Source: Symbiodinium natans (taxonomy: Eukaryota; Sar; Dinophyceae; Suessiales; Symbiodiniaceae). From it: a DNA stretch of 64,000 nt. The stretch lies in contig CAJNDS010002302.1 of NCBI GenBank assembly GCA_905221605.1, positions 51,001-115,000 on the forward strand, given 5' to 3'. Of this stretch, positions 52,387 to 63,272 are shown piece by piece (position 1 is the stretch's first letter; every line of letters begins with the position of its first letter). The notes under the pieces are model-generated. The model ran no database searches. It was not told where the DNA came from and worked only from the letters and a program-made list of their open reading frames with translations. Made by a program: the position numbers and the translations under genes.

Positions 52387-52507
52387 AACCCTAAACCCTA
52401 AACCCTAAACCCTAAACCCTAAACCCTAAACCCTAAACCCTAAACCCTAAACCCTAAACCCTAAACCCTAAACCCTAAACCCTAAACCCTAAACCCTAAA
52501 CCCTAAA
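52387..52507 (-). repeat. telomere-type CCCTAAA array
   Basis: Seventeen perfect units. Confidence 0.97.
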
Positions 52508-52896
52508 TAGGGAGCGCTTGGGCCTCAAAGTGCTCCCTACATAGGGGAAGTGGGCTTCAACTCTGTAACAATATGGTACATGGAGCCCTGGGGTTTAGGG
52601 TTTAGGGTTTAGGGTTTAGGGTTTAGGGTTTAGGGTTTAGGGTTTAGGGTCTAGGGTTTAGGGTCTAGGGTTTAGGGTAAATGGGGAGCACTTGCCTGCC
52701 TAGGGATCTTGGGCTTCAATTACTGCCTCAGAAAACGGACCCCAAAGCCCCAATAAGTTGGGTTTCTGGGCTTTGGTGATTGGATTTAGGGTTTAGGGTT
52801 TAGGGTTTAGGGTTTAGGGTTTAGGGTTTAGTGTGAACCCCAAACCCCAAACCCTTAACCCCTAAACCAAAACCTCCACAGACCCAAAAGGCCAAG

Positions 52897-52956
52897 GCTG
52901 TGTGCCAGGGCAGCGGCTCGAGGCAGAGTCGTCGCATCCAGGGCGTGGATGGTGCC
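52897..52956 (-). CDS. exon candidate, 20 codons
   Basis: CTCCAG|G opens GTIHALDATTLPRAAALAHS. The left end meets TTGGCC without a clear donor. Confidence 0.45.
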
Positions 52957-53025
52957 CTGGAGGGAGACACCCCAAACCCTACACCCTAAACCCACCACCC
53001 TTGAAACCCTCAACCCTCAACCCTC

Positions 53026-53117
53026 AACCCCTAAACCCTAAACCCTAAACCCTAAACCCTAAACCCTAAACCCTAAACCCTAAACCCTAAACCCTAAACC
53101 CTAAACCCTAAACCCTA
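53026..53117 (-). repeat. telomere-type CCCTAAA array
   Basis: About twelve perfect units. Confidence 0.97.
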
Positions 53118-53159
53118 GCCCTAAACCCCAAGCCCTTGGCCCGAAACCCAAAAGCCCAG

Positions 53160-53237
53160 GGCGAGGCCAGCCTCGAACTCGTCAATGTAAGCGCTGCCCT
53201 GGCAGACCGCCTGGCAACTTTCGTCGTGGGGCTTCAG
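53160..53237 (+). CDS. exon candidate, 26 codons
   Basis: AGCCCAG|G opens GEASLELVNVSAALADRLAT, continuing FVVGLQ, then GGTGTG. The sequence is hydrophobic and helical. Family unknown. Confidence 0.5.
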
Positions 53238-54083
53238 GGTGTGGGGTTTCGGGTTTGGGGTTTAGGGGTTGAGGGTTTGAGGTGTAGGGTTTGGGGTTTG
53301 GGGTTTGGGGTTTGGGGTTTCGGGTTTGGGGTTCGGGGTTTGGGGCTACTGGGGTCAAAGGGCTCAGCACTTGTAAGCCAAACAGTCCCGACCCCCCCCC
53401 CTAGTGAGTGGTTTAAGGTCAGGGTTTAGGAACCCACTTCCCCCCCCCCCCCCCCCCCCGCGCCCTCCCCCTCCCTCTACCTAAACCCTAAACCCAAAAC
53501 CCGACCCAACCCTAAACGACCCTAAACCCCCTACCCAAACCCTAAACTTTAACCCCTAAACCCTAAACCCTAACCCCTAAACCCTAAAACCCAAAACCCA
53601 ACCCCTAAACCCAAAACCCTAACCCTAAACCCTAACCCCCCCCCCCCCCAAATATATACAAAAAAAACAAGCAGAAGACCTCCAGGACCTGCTCTGAGGT
53701 CATGTCGGTGCTGGTCACGTCCTAACGCATGCCGAGCCCTACAGAAGCATTAGCCCTCAACCCCTAAACCCTGTAGGGTTTGGGGTTTGGGGTTTAGGGT
53801 TTATAATAGGGTTTCGGGTTGAGGGTTTAGGGCTTAGGGCTTCGGGTTTAGGGTGGGTCCATGCACCTAAATGGGGAATACTTGGAACTCAAAGTGCTTC
53901 CTACATAGGGGAGGTGGCCCAAGCATAGAATGATAAGGTGCATGGACCCCCTTGAGGTAAACACATGACGCTGTTGGGTCGATGTTGGTACCTGTTCACA
54001 ACACCTGTTCCCCCAAAAGAAACCACAAGGTAGGCTCCCTTTTCGGACTCGCTTTGTTGAGGGGCTTCATGAAAAACCACTTG

Positions 54084-54158
54084 CTATGCTCCCCTTAGAA
54101 CCTTAATAAACATAATAGTGTTAATACGTATCCTCTTGAATTCCCAAGGGGGATATAG
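54084..54158. mobile_element. CTATACTCCCC-family element, duplication CTTG
   Basis: A complete short copy is flanked by CTTG at 54080-54083 and 54159-54162. Neither strand gives a G-first flank, and no coding frame is adjacent. Confidence 0.92.
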
Positions 54159-55150
54159 CTTGTAATTTGTGTGTTTTGCATTTAGGCCCGTCTATAGTAG
54201 AAGCCAAAAGGTTGGAAACTCAATAACCCAAACCCTAAGAGTAAAGTATAGGGAATACAGGCGCTATTTCTCCTTAAAAAGGTTCCAACTTTTTGGTGTT
54301 TACTGTAGGGTGCATGGTTTATCAACAAACTCAGAGAAAGCCCTCAACAGTACTCGCGACAGTAATCTTACGTAGACCTCTAATGCAGCTTCTTTTCAGG
54401 GGGAGTTAGAGGTCTAGGTAGCCCGTTTTAGCCACAACTACCCTACTTACAAAGCCCAGTAAACCCGAAACCCGACATGCCCTGGGAAGCGGTACCCCAT
54501 AACGTGCCAAAACCCTAGATGATCGCTACAGTGCTCATTGCATTGCTTGTTAGGGCTAGGCTGTTCAAAGGAACTGAAAATTGCTTGATCATGTTGGAGC
54601 CCTAAACCCTAAACCCTAAGCCCTAAACCCCAAACCCTGTGAATATGTTAGGCTGTTGAGGCTTGGGAGAGGGAAGGCCTGGGCTTAGGGCCTGGAGTCC
54701 TTAAGGCTTCGGGCCGCGGATTTAGGGCTTGGGGCTTGTGAGTTTCGGGGTCCCTGAAAGCAAGTCTAGTTTTTTTGGACTAATAAAAAAGGGTTTAGGG
54801 TTTAGGGTTTAGGGTTCCGTTTTGGTTAAAGGGACGTCTATAAGGAAGCCGAAATACCCCCAAACAGGGAAAGAGAGCCTACTCTGGGTCCTGGGAAATG
54901 TGAACAGAACACCCCTGAGCGTGGGAGGATTCTCGAGAATGCCACCTAACGCCCCCCGTTCAACCAGCAGTTTTAAAGTGCGGTTTCGGGTGTGGGGTTT
55001 GGTTTACTGACCCTGCAACAAGGGTACTTGGAGCCTTCGGGCAACAACAAAACCTTGGGCCCTATCGCGACGTGCGCCGACAGTTGAAGCCCTAAACCCT
55101 AAACCCTAAACCCTGAACCCTAAACCCTAACCCTAAACCCTGAAACGCAC

Positions 55151-55207
55151 CTTGAAGATCTGCAGAAACTCATCTACTTGCAACGCGCCGGAGCCTCGGC
55201 CGTCACC
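55151..55207 (-). CDS. exon candidate with an EF-hand-like loop
   Basis: CCCTCAG|G and TTCAAG|GTGCGT bound 57 nt encoding GDGRGSGALQVDEFLQIFK. The order D-x3-S-G-x-L-x3-E-F follows the EF-hand calcium loop, but position 3 is Arg, so binding may be weak or lost. Confidence 0.5.
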
Positions 55208-55327
55208 CTGAGGGCTTACAGGGCTTAAAACCCTAAACTCTAAACCCTCAACCCTAAACCTTAAACCGTAAACCCTAAACCCTAAACCCTAAACCCTAAA
55301 CCCTAAACCCTAAACCCGAAACCCTGA

Positions 55328-55381
55328 CCCCATGGGCTTTACAATCTCCAGTAGGAGTTGTAGAGTCTCTGCTTCTGCAGG
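55328..55381 (-). CDS. exon candidate, 18 codons
   Basis: GTCTAG|C opens PAEAETLQLLLEIVKPMG. The plus strand after CTGCAG is also open (ARLASVQSPPTHWLPV), so the strand is not certain. Confidence 0.35.
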
Positions 55382-55523
55382 CTAGACTGGCAAGTGTCCA
55401 ATCTCCACCGACTCACTGGCTGCCCGTGGAAACCCTACAGCCGCCCTAAACCCTCAACCCTCAACCCTAAACCTAAACCCCTACAACCCTAAACCCTAAA
55501 CCCTGAACCCTACAGCCGCCCAG

Positions 55524-55619
55524 ACAAGCAAGTTCAAGGGTGGTGCCCGGCATCGCAGTGTTTGCCAGCCGGGGGCGCTTGAACCCGACCCTGCCAGGAA
55601 GCTGGGCTGCTGCTCATGA
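55524..55619 (+). CDS. exon candidate with stop
   Basis: After GCCCAG the frame reads TSKFKGGARHRSVCQPGALE and PDPARKLGCCS, then TGA. Confidence 0.4.
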   Translation, partial: TSKFKGGARHRSVCQPGALEPDPARKLGCCS

Positions 55620-56163
55620 CTGTCAGAGGGTCAGGGATTAGGGTTGGGTTTAGGGTTTAGGGCTAGGGTTTAGGGTTTAGGGTCCTAAGACCACAAATGC
55701 GGAGTGTTTGGACCCTTTGTTCACTTAGCATTCTAAGGCAACCAAAAGATGTATACTGCAAGTTCCTGAACCTAAACCCTAAACCCTAAACCCCAAACCC
55801 TAAACCCCAAACCCCTAACCCCCTAAATCCTAAGCCCCATCTGAAAGCTCAAACGGGCTTCAGGGTGCAGGCGTTTGGGGTAGCTGAAGGTCTTGAGTTG
55901 CAGGTTTTTGCTTCCAGGGCGAAGCCCTACACCCTAAACCTCAGGGCCTCAGGTAACGGTTTAGGGTTGAGGGTTTAGGGTTTAGGGTTTAGGGTTTGGG
56001 GTTTAGGGTTTAGGGTTTAGGGTTTAGGGTTTAGGGTTTAGGGTTTCACAGCACATGTCCCCCACTCTTAACAAGGTACAAACATCAAACCATGGCTCGT
56101 CGGTGACTTCATGGCATCGCTCGCCATTCTTCGCTCTTTAGTTCAACGACTGTGCCAGCCGAG

Positions 56164-56880
56164 TCATTCGTCCCATTGATTGATAGAGCTTGAAACACCA
56201 ATTAACATTGGCAGAGGCATGCCTGTGCGCACCAACTCTGTCAAAGGAGACTCGCCATCAAGCATATGAGTACCTTCTATGTCTTCACAGCTGGCACACA
56301 GCCTGAGTTCCGGCAACAGCAGGCTGCTGCACATCAAAACGTTCTGGGGCACAACTTCGTCATCCTTCTCGTGCACCCACAAGTTGAGCGTAGGCCAAGG
56401 GCCTCCTTCAGAGTGTGCATCAACGGAGCATGTCATGTTGCAGCCGTTGAACACTACATCAGCAGTCTGGTCAGACGTGGTCATGAAGTCATCCTCTTCT
56501 CCATCGAAAAGCTCTGCCATCTCCCTGGGATCGAAGGAAAACTTGCTGAAGGTCACTCGGCCATCGACTGTGTCAGATGCCAGGGCTTTTGCTGCCTTCA
56601 GAAACTTCACCACCTCCCCCACGTGCTGGAACTCCATGTCGCAGTACAGGGTAACCGCCGGAATGCGGTGGAGGTCCCCCAGGCCAAGGAACCTCCAATA
56701 CTTACTTCTCCAAAAACCAAGGGGCAAAAAAAAAAAGGGTAAACACTTTCAAATTCCTACTAAATATAAGCAAACCCAAACAAGTATAAAGTCTAAAGCT
56801 ATTGGCCAAGAAACCTCCAAAGGCCCGCAACCTCCCAGGCGCCAGCTGCATGTCTCCAAGGGCCTTCGCAGGCGACGCCC
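56164..56880 (-). CDS. unrecognised protein, last two exons
   Basis: The last exon (56164-56692) is one open frame of about 176 codons ending at TGA, with RVTFSKFSFDPREMAELFDG and LTELVRTGMPLPMLIG among its phrases. It is acidic and rich in Leu, with five Cys. Upstream, a 122-nt intron (56693-56814, GT donor, GGAG acceptor) flanked by GTTT/GTTC joins to an exon running to at least 56880 (ACEGPWRHAAGAWEVAGLW in the matching frame). A different frame of that exon reads more smoothly (ALGDMQLAPGRLRAFGG) but does not match phase, so the upstream part is uncertain. No domain is recognised. Confidence 0.6.
56693..56814 (-). mobile_element. introner-like intron, CTTGGCCAATA family
   Basis: The flanking 15-bp stretches GGAGGTTTCTTGGCC and GGAGGTTCCTTGGCC are direct repeats. 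The inner ends CCAATA and TATTGG form a short inverted repeat. I see no second copy, so the element status is tentative. Confidence 0.5.
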
Positions 56881-56920
56881 CGGCACCTTTCCACGGCCTT
56901 TCCTGAGTTGCTGCGTTTAT

Positions 56921-57032
56921 TAGGGTTTAGGGTTTAGGGTTTAGGGTTTAGGGTTCAGGGTTTAGGGTTTAGGGTTTAGGGTTTAGGGTTTAGGGTTTAG
57001 GGTTTAGGGTTTAGGGTTTAGGGTTTAGGGTT
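56921..57032 (+). repeat. telomere-type TTTAGGG array
   Basis: About fifteen units with one TTCAGGG. It lies just upstream of the visible 5' part of the minus-strand gene. Confidence 0.97.
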
Positions 57033-57211
57033 AAAAACTATAGAGTGCACACCTTGGGTTCTACAGATGATTCTAGGGCCCAAAATTAAAGTGCACACTA
57101 GTGGTTCTAGAGAGGATTCTAGTCTCCCCAAAATGTGTCAAGTGTACTCATTCAGCTGCCAAAGTCTCGGAGGCCGTGGGAAGCTGCCGCAAGCTGAAGG
57201 GCTGAGCTATC

Positions 57212-57364
57212 CTTAGTTGCTGAGTTCATAAGCCCCCCCCAAAAAAGTGCACACTTTTCAGTTCTATAGGGGGTTTTAGGGTTTTAGGGCTTAGGAGTTT
57301 AGGGTTCTACAGAGGCTTAGACTTAGAGTCTCCCCCAAAAAAGTGTACTCATTCAGCTACGAAG
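57212..57364. mobile_element. CTTAGTTGCTGAG-family element
   Basis: From CTTAGTTGCTGAGTTCATAA to TCATTCAGCTACGAAG, with CCCCCCCC-AAAAAAGTGCACAC on the left and CCCCCAAAAAAGTGTACTCA on the right. A TTTTAGGG-type insertion lies in the middle. A partial copy precedes it (57037-57165). The family supplies the intron 47479-47611. Confidence 0.8.
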
Positions 57365-57517
57365 TATCGGATGAGACATCCAAGAGGTGCACAATGACCT
57401 CACTGAGGTCATGAAGCAACATGGCCGACGCACCGGGCTAGGCCCTTGTAGCGGGCGCGGGCTGGCGCTTGCAAACGACAACCAAGGATTTCTGTCAGGC
57501 GTGGGTGGTATATTTTT

Positions 57518-57609
57518 GGGGGTTTAAGAAAATAAGGGACCCCCAATATAGTCCCCAAATAGTAGGATTCCCTTAGAAGAAGGACCCTGATAAGGCACCC
57601 CAAACCCCC
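57518..57609. mobile_element. GGGGGTTT-family TIR element, uninterrupted
   Basis: From GGGGGTTTAAGAAAATAAGG to CCCCAAACCCCC, with the CCCCAAATAGTAGGATTCCC core that the copy at 60531 shares. Confidence 0.8.
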
Positions 57610-59247
57610 ATATGTCCTGCAGCACTGCATGCTCGGCGGCTGGTGGTTTCACTCCCCCGAAACCACTGGTGAGAGCCAGACAGACAAGTTGAAGGCGGTT
57701 GCATTTGTCACCAGGTTTGGGATTCAGGTTCAGGCTTTACTTCCTCTGTCGGGCTGGTTTAGGGGCAGTTCTTTAATTATGGCCCCGTTTTGGGAACCGT
57801 GAAGATGAGGTTCCGCCTTTTATGTACCAGGTTGGTGCCCCCCGAAACCTTTTTCAACAGTAGTCCTAAAGAGAACATGCTCAAACCCAATAACGGGAAA
57901 TAGAAGATATCCCAGGGGGCTGCAAAAAGTCAAAGCTCTGAAGCGGATAGCATGTGCTGGCAGAGTCATGCCTTCACAGCCCTAACACCGACATAGGGTA
58001 TAGGGCCCTTGTACATTGTTTGCAAGTCATTACAAATTAGCGCCCTAAACCGACCCATTTTTTGCAACTCATGTTCACCCTTGTCGTGGATTTCCTGAGG
58101 CAACCTAGCAAAACAAACAGGGTTTTGGGCGCTGATCCAGCCCCCCGAAACCCCGTTTGAGGCCAAGCCTGAGTCTCCACAACCCGAAATTCAAGCTTAG
58201 GGTTGAGGGTTAGGGTTATCAGGGTTATAGGGGTTATACGGGTTTTTGGAGCCCCGAAATTCCGGTTTAGGTTTACCGTCTAGGGTTACGGTTACTTGGG
58301 TTAGAAAGGCCCAAAATGAGTTTTGGGGGGCCTTTAGGGCTACAACCCTAAACCACAAAACCCTCAACCCTAAACCCCAAAACCTACAGCCGCCCCAAGC
58401 ACGCCACAGCAGCTTTGGTGGGGCCGGCTGCGGGAGTTCATAGCGCCTTCGCACCTGTCTGCCATTGCTTTGGAGAGGGGCTTCACTGACGGAACAGGAT
58501 TAAGGTTGGAGTTTAGGGTTTAGGTTCAGGGTGTAGGGTTTAGGGTTTAGGGTTTACGGTGAGAGTTTATAGGGTATAGGGAAAAGGGTATAGAGTTTAG
58601 AGTTTAGAACTTAGCGATGGGAGTTGGGTTTATGGGTCTAGGGCTTTGGGCTTAGAGTTCAGAAACATAGGGCTTAGGTGGTTGGGGTGTAAGGGGCTGA
58701 GTGCTTTGTGGAGGAGGTTTGTTTGTGTCAAGGGTTTCAGATTTCGTGTTTAAGGTTCGCACCTGAGTTGCCAATGAGTTTATGGAAGCCGGAAGCAGCT
58801 GCTTCAGTTCTCTTTACAGACATTATGGAAACCAGCGATGAAATTCACATGCTGTGCCCTGAGGCTCAAAAACCCTAAACCCCAAAACCCGAAACCCCAA
58901 ACCCTACACCCAAACCCTCAACCCTAAACCCTGAATGCAAAAGACCTCTGGGCCCAACACATCCCAAACTCAGAGTCCTCGGAGCCTTAGGGAGAAGGGT
59001 TGAAACAATCGCGGTCGCAATCATTCTCGAAACATGCACACAAGGTGCATACACCTCCAGTTTCAGCCTGAAACCCTAAACCCTAAACCTTCAACCCTCA
59101 ACCCTAAACCCTCAACCTTATATCAACCTCAGAAGGGGTGGGTTTAGGGTTCAGGGCTGGGTTCTTCGGAGTTTTGGCTGCCGCCTTGCAGCGTGTAGGG
59201 CTTAGGGTTTATGGGATTCAGGGCTCAGGGTTTCGGGTTTCCCCTAA

Positions 59248-59340
59248 GCCCGCCTCACGCGGATCCTCGCTGAGGATCTGCAGCGCCCGGAAGTTGTTGA
59301 TCTGGCAGTGTAGCGCTGGCTTCGGAGTGTCGGATTGCTC
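59248..59340 (-). CDS. exon candidate, 31 codons
   Basis: The minus frame reads EQSDTPKPALHCQINNFRAL followed by QILSEDPREAG, strongly protein-like. The plus strand is weaker. Family unknown. Confidence 0.5.
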
Positions 59341-59938
59341 ATAGTTCTCTATGTTTCATTGTGGCCGGGGCCCCTGTAAGAACATGGAGCATCGGATATA
59401 ATACAGTAGAGACCCCACAGCATACCGTGGAGAGCTTATGCCCGGGTAGCCCACCACAAGTAACTAAACTTCAAAGGTTGCCGTGGCGCTAGATTTATGG
59501 CCCTGCCCCTGAGACACACACACACACACATATATATCAGGCCACGAGCACATTCAGGGTTTAGGGTTTACATAGGGTTTAGGGTTCAGGGCTTAGGGTT
59601 TAAATTGGGTTTAGGGTTTTAGGGTTCAGGGCTGAGGGCTGATAAAGGGTTTAGGGTTCAGCGAAGACTTTGACAGCAAATCCCTGATCCTAACCCACCT
59701 GCGCAGCGAAGATCTGGGTACTTCGTAGAAGGGGCTAGAAGTATTGTAACAGGCCTAAAGCCTAAACCCCAAACCCAACCCTAAACCCCAAACTCTAAAC
59801 CCTCGATGATGACAGGCCCTGGGCATTCGGGGAACTAGACCGTTCAGAGCTTCTAGCGTTTAGGGTTAGGAATTAAGGTTCAGGGTTCGGGTTTAGAGGT
59901 TTAGGGTTTAAGGTTTCGAGGTTCAAAGGTTTTAGGCG

Positions 59939-60031
59939 TTCAGGCGCCAGAGGTTGTATCGAATGCGTGTCTTTCAGCTGTGCCTTCTGCTGGTCCAGCT
60001 TGAAGATGGAGCTTGCATCAGCTCCAACGCC
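59939..60031 (-). CDS. exon candidate, 31 codons
   Basis: CCGCCCAG|G opens GVGADASSIFKLDQQKAQLK, continuing DTHSIQPLAPE. The Gln/Lys helix is convincing. Family unknown. Confidence 0.5.
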
Positions 60032-60234
60032 CTGGGCGGCTTAGGGTTTAGGGATGAGGGTTTAGGGTTTAGGGTTTAGGGCCATTGAAGAACATAGGGA
60101 CTAGTGACTCCGACGTAAATGTGCCAACACATACGCACTTTTGGACCCCCTACACTACACCCCTAAACCCCTGAAGCCCAAAAGCCCTTAGACCCGAAAC
60201 CCCAAACCCCCTACACCCCTAGAGCCCATAAGCC

Positions 60235-60312
60235 GCAGCTTTGAGGGAAACTGGCACACAGCTTCCCTGTCGGCCTCCACCGAATCTCCGGTTCCTCCCA
60301 GCAAGCCAGGAT
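60235..60312 (-). CDS. exon-like island
   Basis: The minus frame reads GLLGGTGDSVEADREAVCQF and then PSKL. No splice sites are clear. Confidence 0.4.
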
Positions 60313-60530
60313 AGGTTTAGGGTTTAAGGGTTTAAGGGTTTAGGGTTTAGGGTTTAGGGTTTAGGGTTTAGGGTTTAGGGTTTAGGGTTTAGGGTTCAGG
60401 GTTTAGGGTTCAGGGCCCTGAGGTGCAACGCCAGCACCAGCGACAGGAACCATTAACAGTCGTGTTACTTCGAACTCTTCTCCCCCTCATAAAAACTGGG
60501 GCTCTTTGACGGGGACTTTAAGGATCATAT

Positions 60531-60696
60531 GGTGGTTTACGACGATAAGGGACCCCGAATATAGAGCCCCAAATAGTAGGATTCCCTTACTTATCCCCAA
60601 ACCCTAAACCCTAAACCCTAAACCCTAAACCCTAAACCCTAAACCCTAAACCCTACCACAAAATAAGGTACCCCCAAAATCTCGGGACGCCCCCAA
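60531..60696. mobile_element. GGGGGTTT-family element with a telomere-type array
   Basis: From GGTGGTTTACGACGATAAGG, through CCCCAAATAGTAGGATTCCC shared with 57518-57609. After that core about 60 bp of CCCTAAA units are inserted, and the right half resumes with AAATAAGGTACCCCC. Confidence 0.8.
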
Positions 60697-61129
60697 TATG
60701 TGGATCGGGCACTGCAGGGATGCTTCAGGGGATGCTCAGAGGGAATTTCTGCAGAAGCTGCGAAGTGGGTTTAGGGTTTAGGGTTCAGGGTTTAGGGTTT
60801 AGGGTTTAGGGTTTAGGGTATAGGGTTTAGGGTTTAGGGTTTAGGAAGCCATGAGTAGCCATAACGGTAGCTTAGTAGTTCGGAACTTGAGATGTGTGCC
60901 CCTTAAACTGACAGACCTTCGTAGGGATTCTAGTCGGGGGTACTGTAGTCCCTAAGTAGTCAGGACTGTTAGTATAAGGGGGAACATCCCAATTCAGACT
61001 TTGCAAAGATTGTGGAGACTTTGCTTGCAAATGCGGTCTGATTCCCGGAAGGGGCGGCAGCGCCAGGGTTTAGGGTTTAGGGTTAGGATCGTTCCTGCAC
61101 TGGAAGGCCTTGATGGAGAAACGCCGAGA

Positions 61130-61820
61130 CCCGAAAACCACAATCTCAGGACTGGCCTTTAAGGGGTGTAAGAGTCCCCATAATCAATCCGAAAATTTAG
61201 GATTGATTATAATGGCTTTTAAGGGGTCTAATAGTCCCCATAGTCAATCCTAAATTAGGTTTACAGGGCCTTGTTAGGGCTGGCTTGTAAGGCTCACATG
61301 GAACCATAGTCCATCCTCTGATTCAAACTCTACATCTTGGGATGTTACCCCTTATACTACGAGTCCTTGATAGGTTCATGAGTCTTGTCTTCCGGATTGA
61401 CCTTTAGGACGTACCATTCATCTCTCTCACTCTTGTTCCACAGCCTTGTTCACCCATCACACCTTGAGACCCTAACTCTCATATCTTAACCGGTGGAAAA
61501 GGTATTAGAATCCTGTACCACCTTGAGACCCTAATTCTGAGACCCCATTAGTACTAAATCCAGAGCCAAGATTCACCGGCTTAGAGACCAGTCCAACCGC
61601 AGCACCCATCACACCTTGAGACCCTGTTAACGCCTGGTCTGGATAACACTCGTCTTTTCATGAGTCTTACCGCTGGAGCTGGAACTAGATGCATGAGTCT
61701 TCTGGACGGGCTAGTAGTAAAACCATTAGAAGGGATGATAGTACCCCCCCTACTATAATCCCTATTAAGGATTGTTAGTAGTATACGGGGGCACATCCCA
61801 CATCCCAATCTACATCATGT
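61130..61820. repeat. cluster of small inverted and direct repeats, no gene
   Basis: ATAGTCCCCATARTCAATCC occurs twice with an inverted GGATTGATTATA between (61170-61250). CACACCTTGAGACCCT-type units occur three or four times (61459-61630). Ends of the TTGGGATGTTCCCC family lie at 60960-60990, 61338 and 61740-61800. No frame looks coding. Confidence 0.7.
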
Positions 61821-62156
61821 GATGAAGGCTGCAACTTTTCCGAGACGCGGCGTCAAATGAAGGACAACTTCAGGGTCCAACTAATCGAATTAGTCCGGCC
61901 GCTCCTGCTTCTGAGGGCGGCGCGAAACCATGCTGACGAAACCCTAAACCCTAAACCCCAAACCCCAAACCCAAACCCCTAAACCCCAAACCCTAAACCC
62001 TAAACCCTAACCCCCCCCCCCCTCCCAAAAAAACAAAGAAGAATGCAACATGTACAGAGGCGCTCGTTGGCAGCCTTGAGGACAAAATGAGACCTTGGCA
62101 GTGTCTCCCAACATAAGCCCGAAGCTGTGGGCTTCCAAACTGGCCCCGCAGGAGGT

Positions 62157-62278
62157 AGGGTTTAGGGTTTAGGGTTTAGGGTTTAGGGTTTAGGGTTTAG
62201 GGTTTAGGGTTTAGGGTTTAGGGTTTAGGGTTTAGGGTTTAGGGTTTAGGGTTTAGGGTTTAGGGTTTAGGGTTTAGG
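62157..62278 (+). repeat. telomere-type TTTAGGG array
   Basis: Seventeen perfect units. On the minus strand it supplies the stop codon of the ankyrin frame next to it. Confidence 0.97.
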
Positions 62279-63246
62279 GATTCTAGGTTCCTCAAGGTGT
62301 GGCCTGCCTCGCAGAAAGTCCAGCACCTTAGCAAGGCCAATGGCAGATGCACGAAAGAGGGCTGTGTGGCCAGCTCCCCCGCGTTCCAGGAGCAAGCGCA
62401 CCACCTCGACGTGACCCTTTACAGCTGCACCTCTCAGAGCGGTGTGGCCAAAGACGTTCGTCGCGTCTTTGGCAGCACCGCAGTCCAGCAGCAAGCGACC
62501 CAGCTCAACGTGACCGGCTTCTGACGCGCAGATCAAGGCGGTGTGGCCACAATTGTCCGTCAGTTCCCTGGCAGCACCACGTTCCAGGAGCAGGCGCGCG
62601 ACCTCGGTATGACCCTCTGCAACTGCACCAAAGAGGGCTGAGTTGCCACATGCGTCCGTCAAGTCCGTTGCGGCGCCGCCTTCCAGCAGCAAGCGAACTA
62701 CCTCAGTGTGACCCTTGACAGCTCCAGCAATGAGGGCCGTTTTGCCAACTGTGTCCGTCAAGTCCGTTGCGGCGCCACCTTCTAGCAGCAAACGGACCAC
62801 CTCGGCTTGCCCATTTTCTGATGCGCGTATGAGGGATGTTCTCCGAACTTGTCCTTCAAGTCCGTCGCAGCTCCCACCCAGAAGCACGCGCACCACCCCC
62901 AAACATGGCCATTTTCTGATGCTGCAATGAGGGGCGAACTGCAAATGCCAGGAGAAACACCGGGTCCACGCCGCCATGCAGGAAAGCACACCACCTCAAC
63001 CTCTCCAGCAGAAGCTGCGTCATGAAGCTCTTCTGCAGCTTTCGGTGCCTGAGCAAGGTGCGGTCATATCAGCTGCAACTCAGGGCGTATCAAACTTGTC
63101 ATGCTCAACCAGCTTTCGGCCGTCGTGAGGAGCTGTTGAAGGCACAGCGGGATCCCATGCTTCGCCGAAAGACGGCGCTGCAATGACAAGCATCGCTCAG
63201 CTCCGCTGCAGGTACGGTGGCCCAGCTCTTCCCCGGGACCCGCCAA
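62267..63246 (-). pseudogene. ubiquitin-like/ankyrin-repeat gene, decayed 5' half
   Basis: The intact part (about 62280-62870) encodes six to seven ankyrin repeats, with phrases such as GHTEVVRLLLEGGAATDLTD and GHTALICASEAGHVELGRLL. The 5' part encodes a SLQRRLSAKHGIPLCLQQLL segment like the ubiquitin-like N-terminus of dinoflagellate ankyrin proteins, then ELHDAASAGEVEVV. A TGA at 63064-63066 breaks the frame. At least four small indels between about 62840 and 63000 move the ankyrin text between frames (for example GAATDLKDKFG and TSLIRASENGQ are in different frames). The 3' end runs into CCCTAAA, which gives the TAA. Either a young pseudogene or uncorrected long-read indels. Confidence 0.75.
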
Positions 63247-63272
63247 ACAAGGATCATGTCGGCCTACCCTAA

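Noticed and set aside
56266-56923. Plus-strand frames of 158 and 214 codons opposite gene 56164-56880
   Set aside because: They are shadows of the single long minus frame, and they have Ser/Cys-rich shadow composition.
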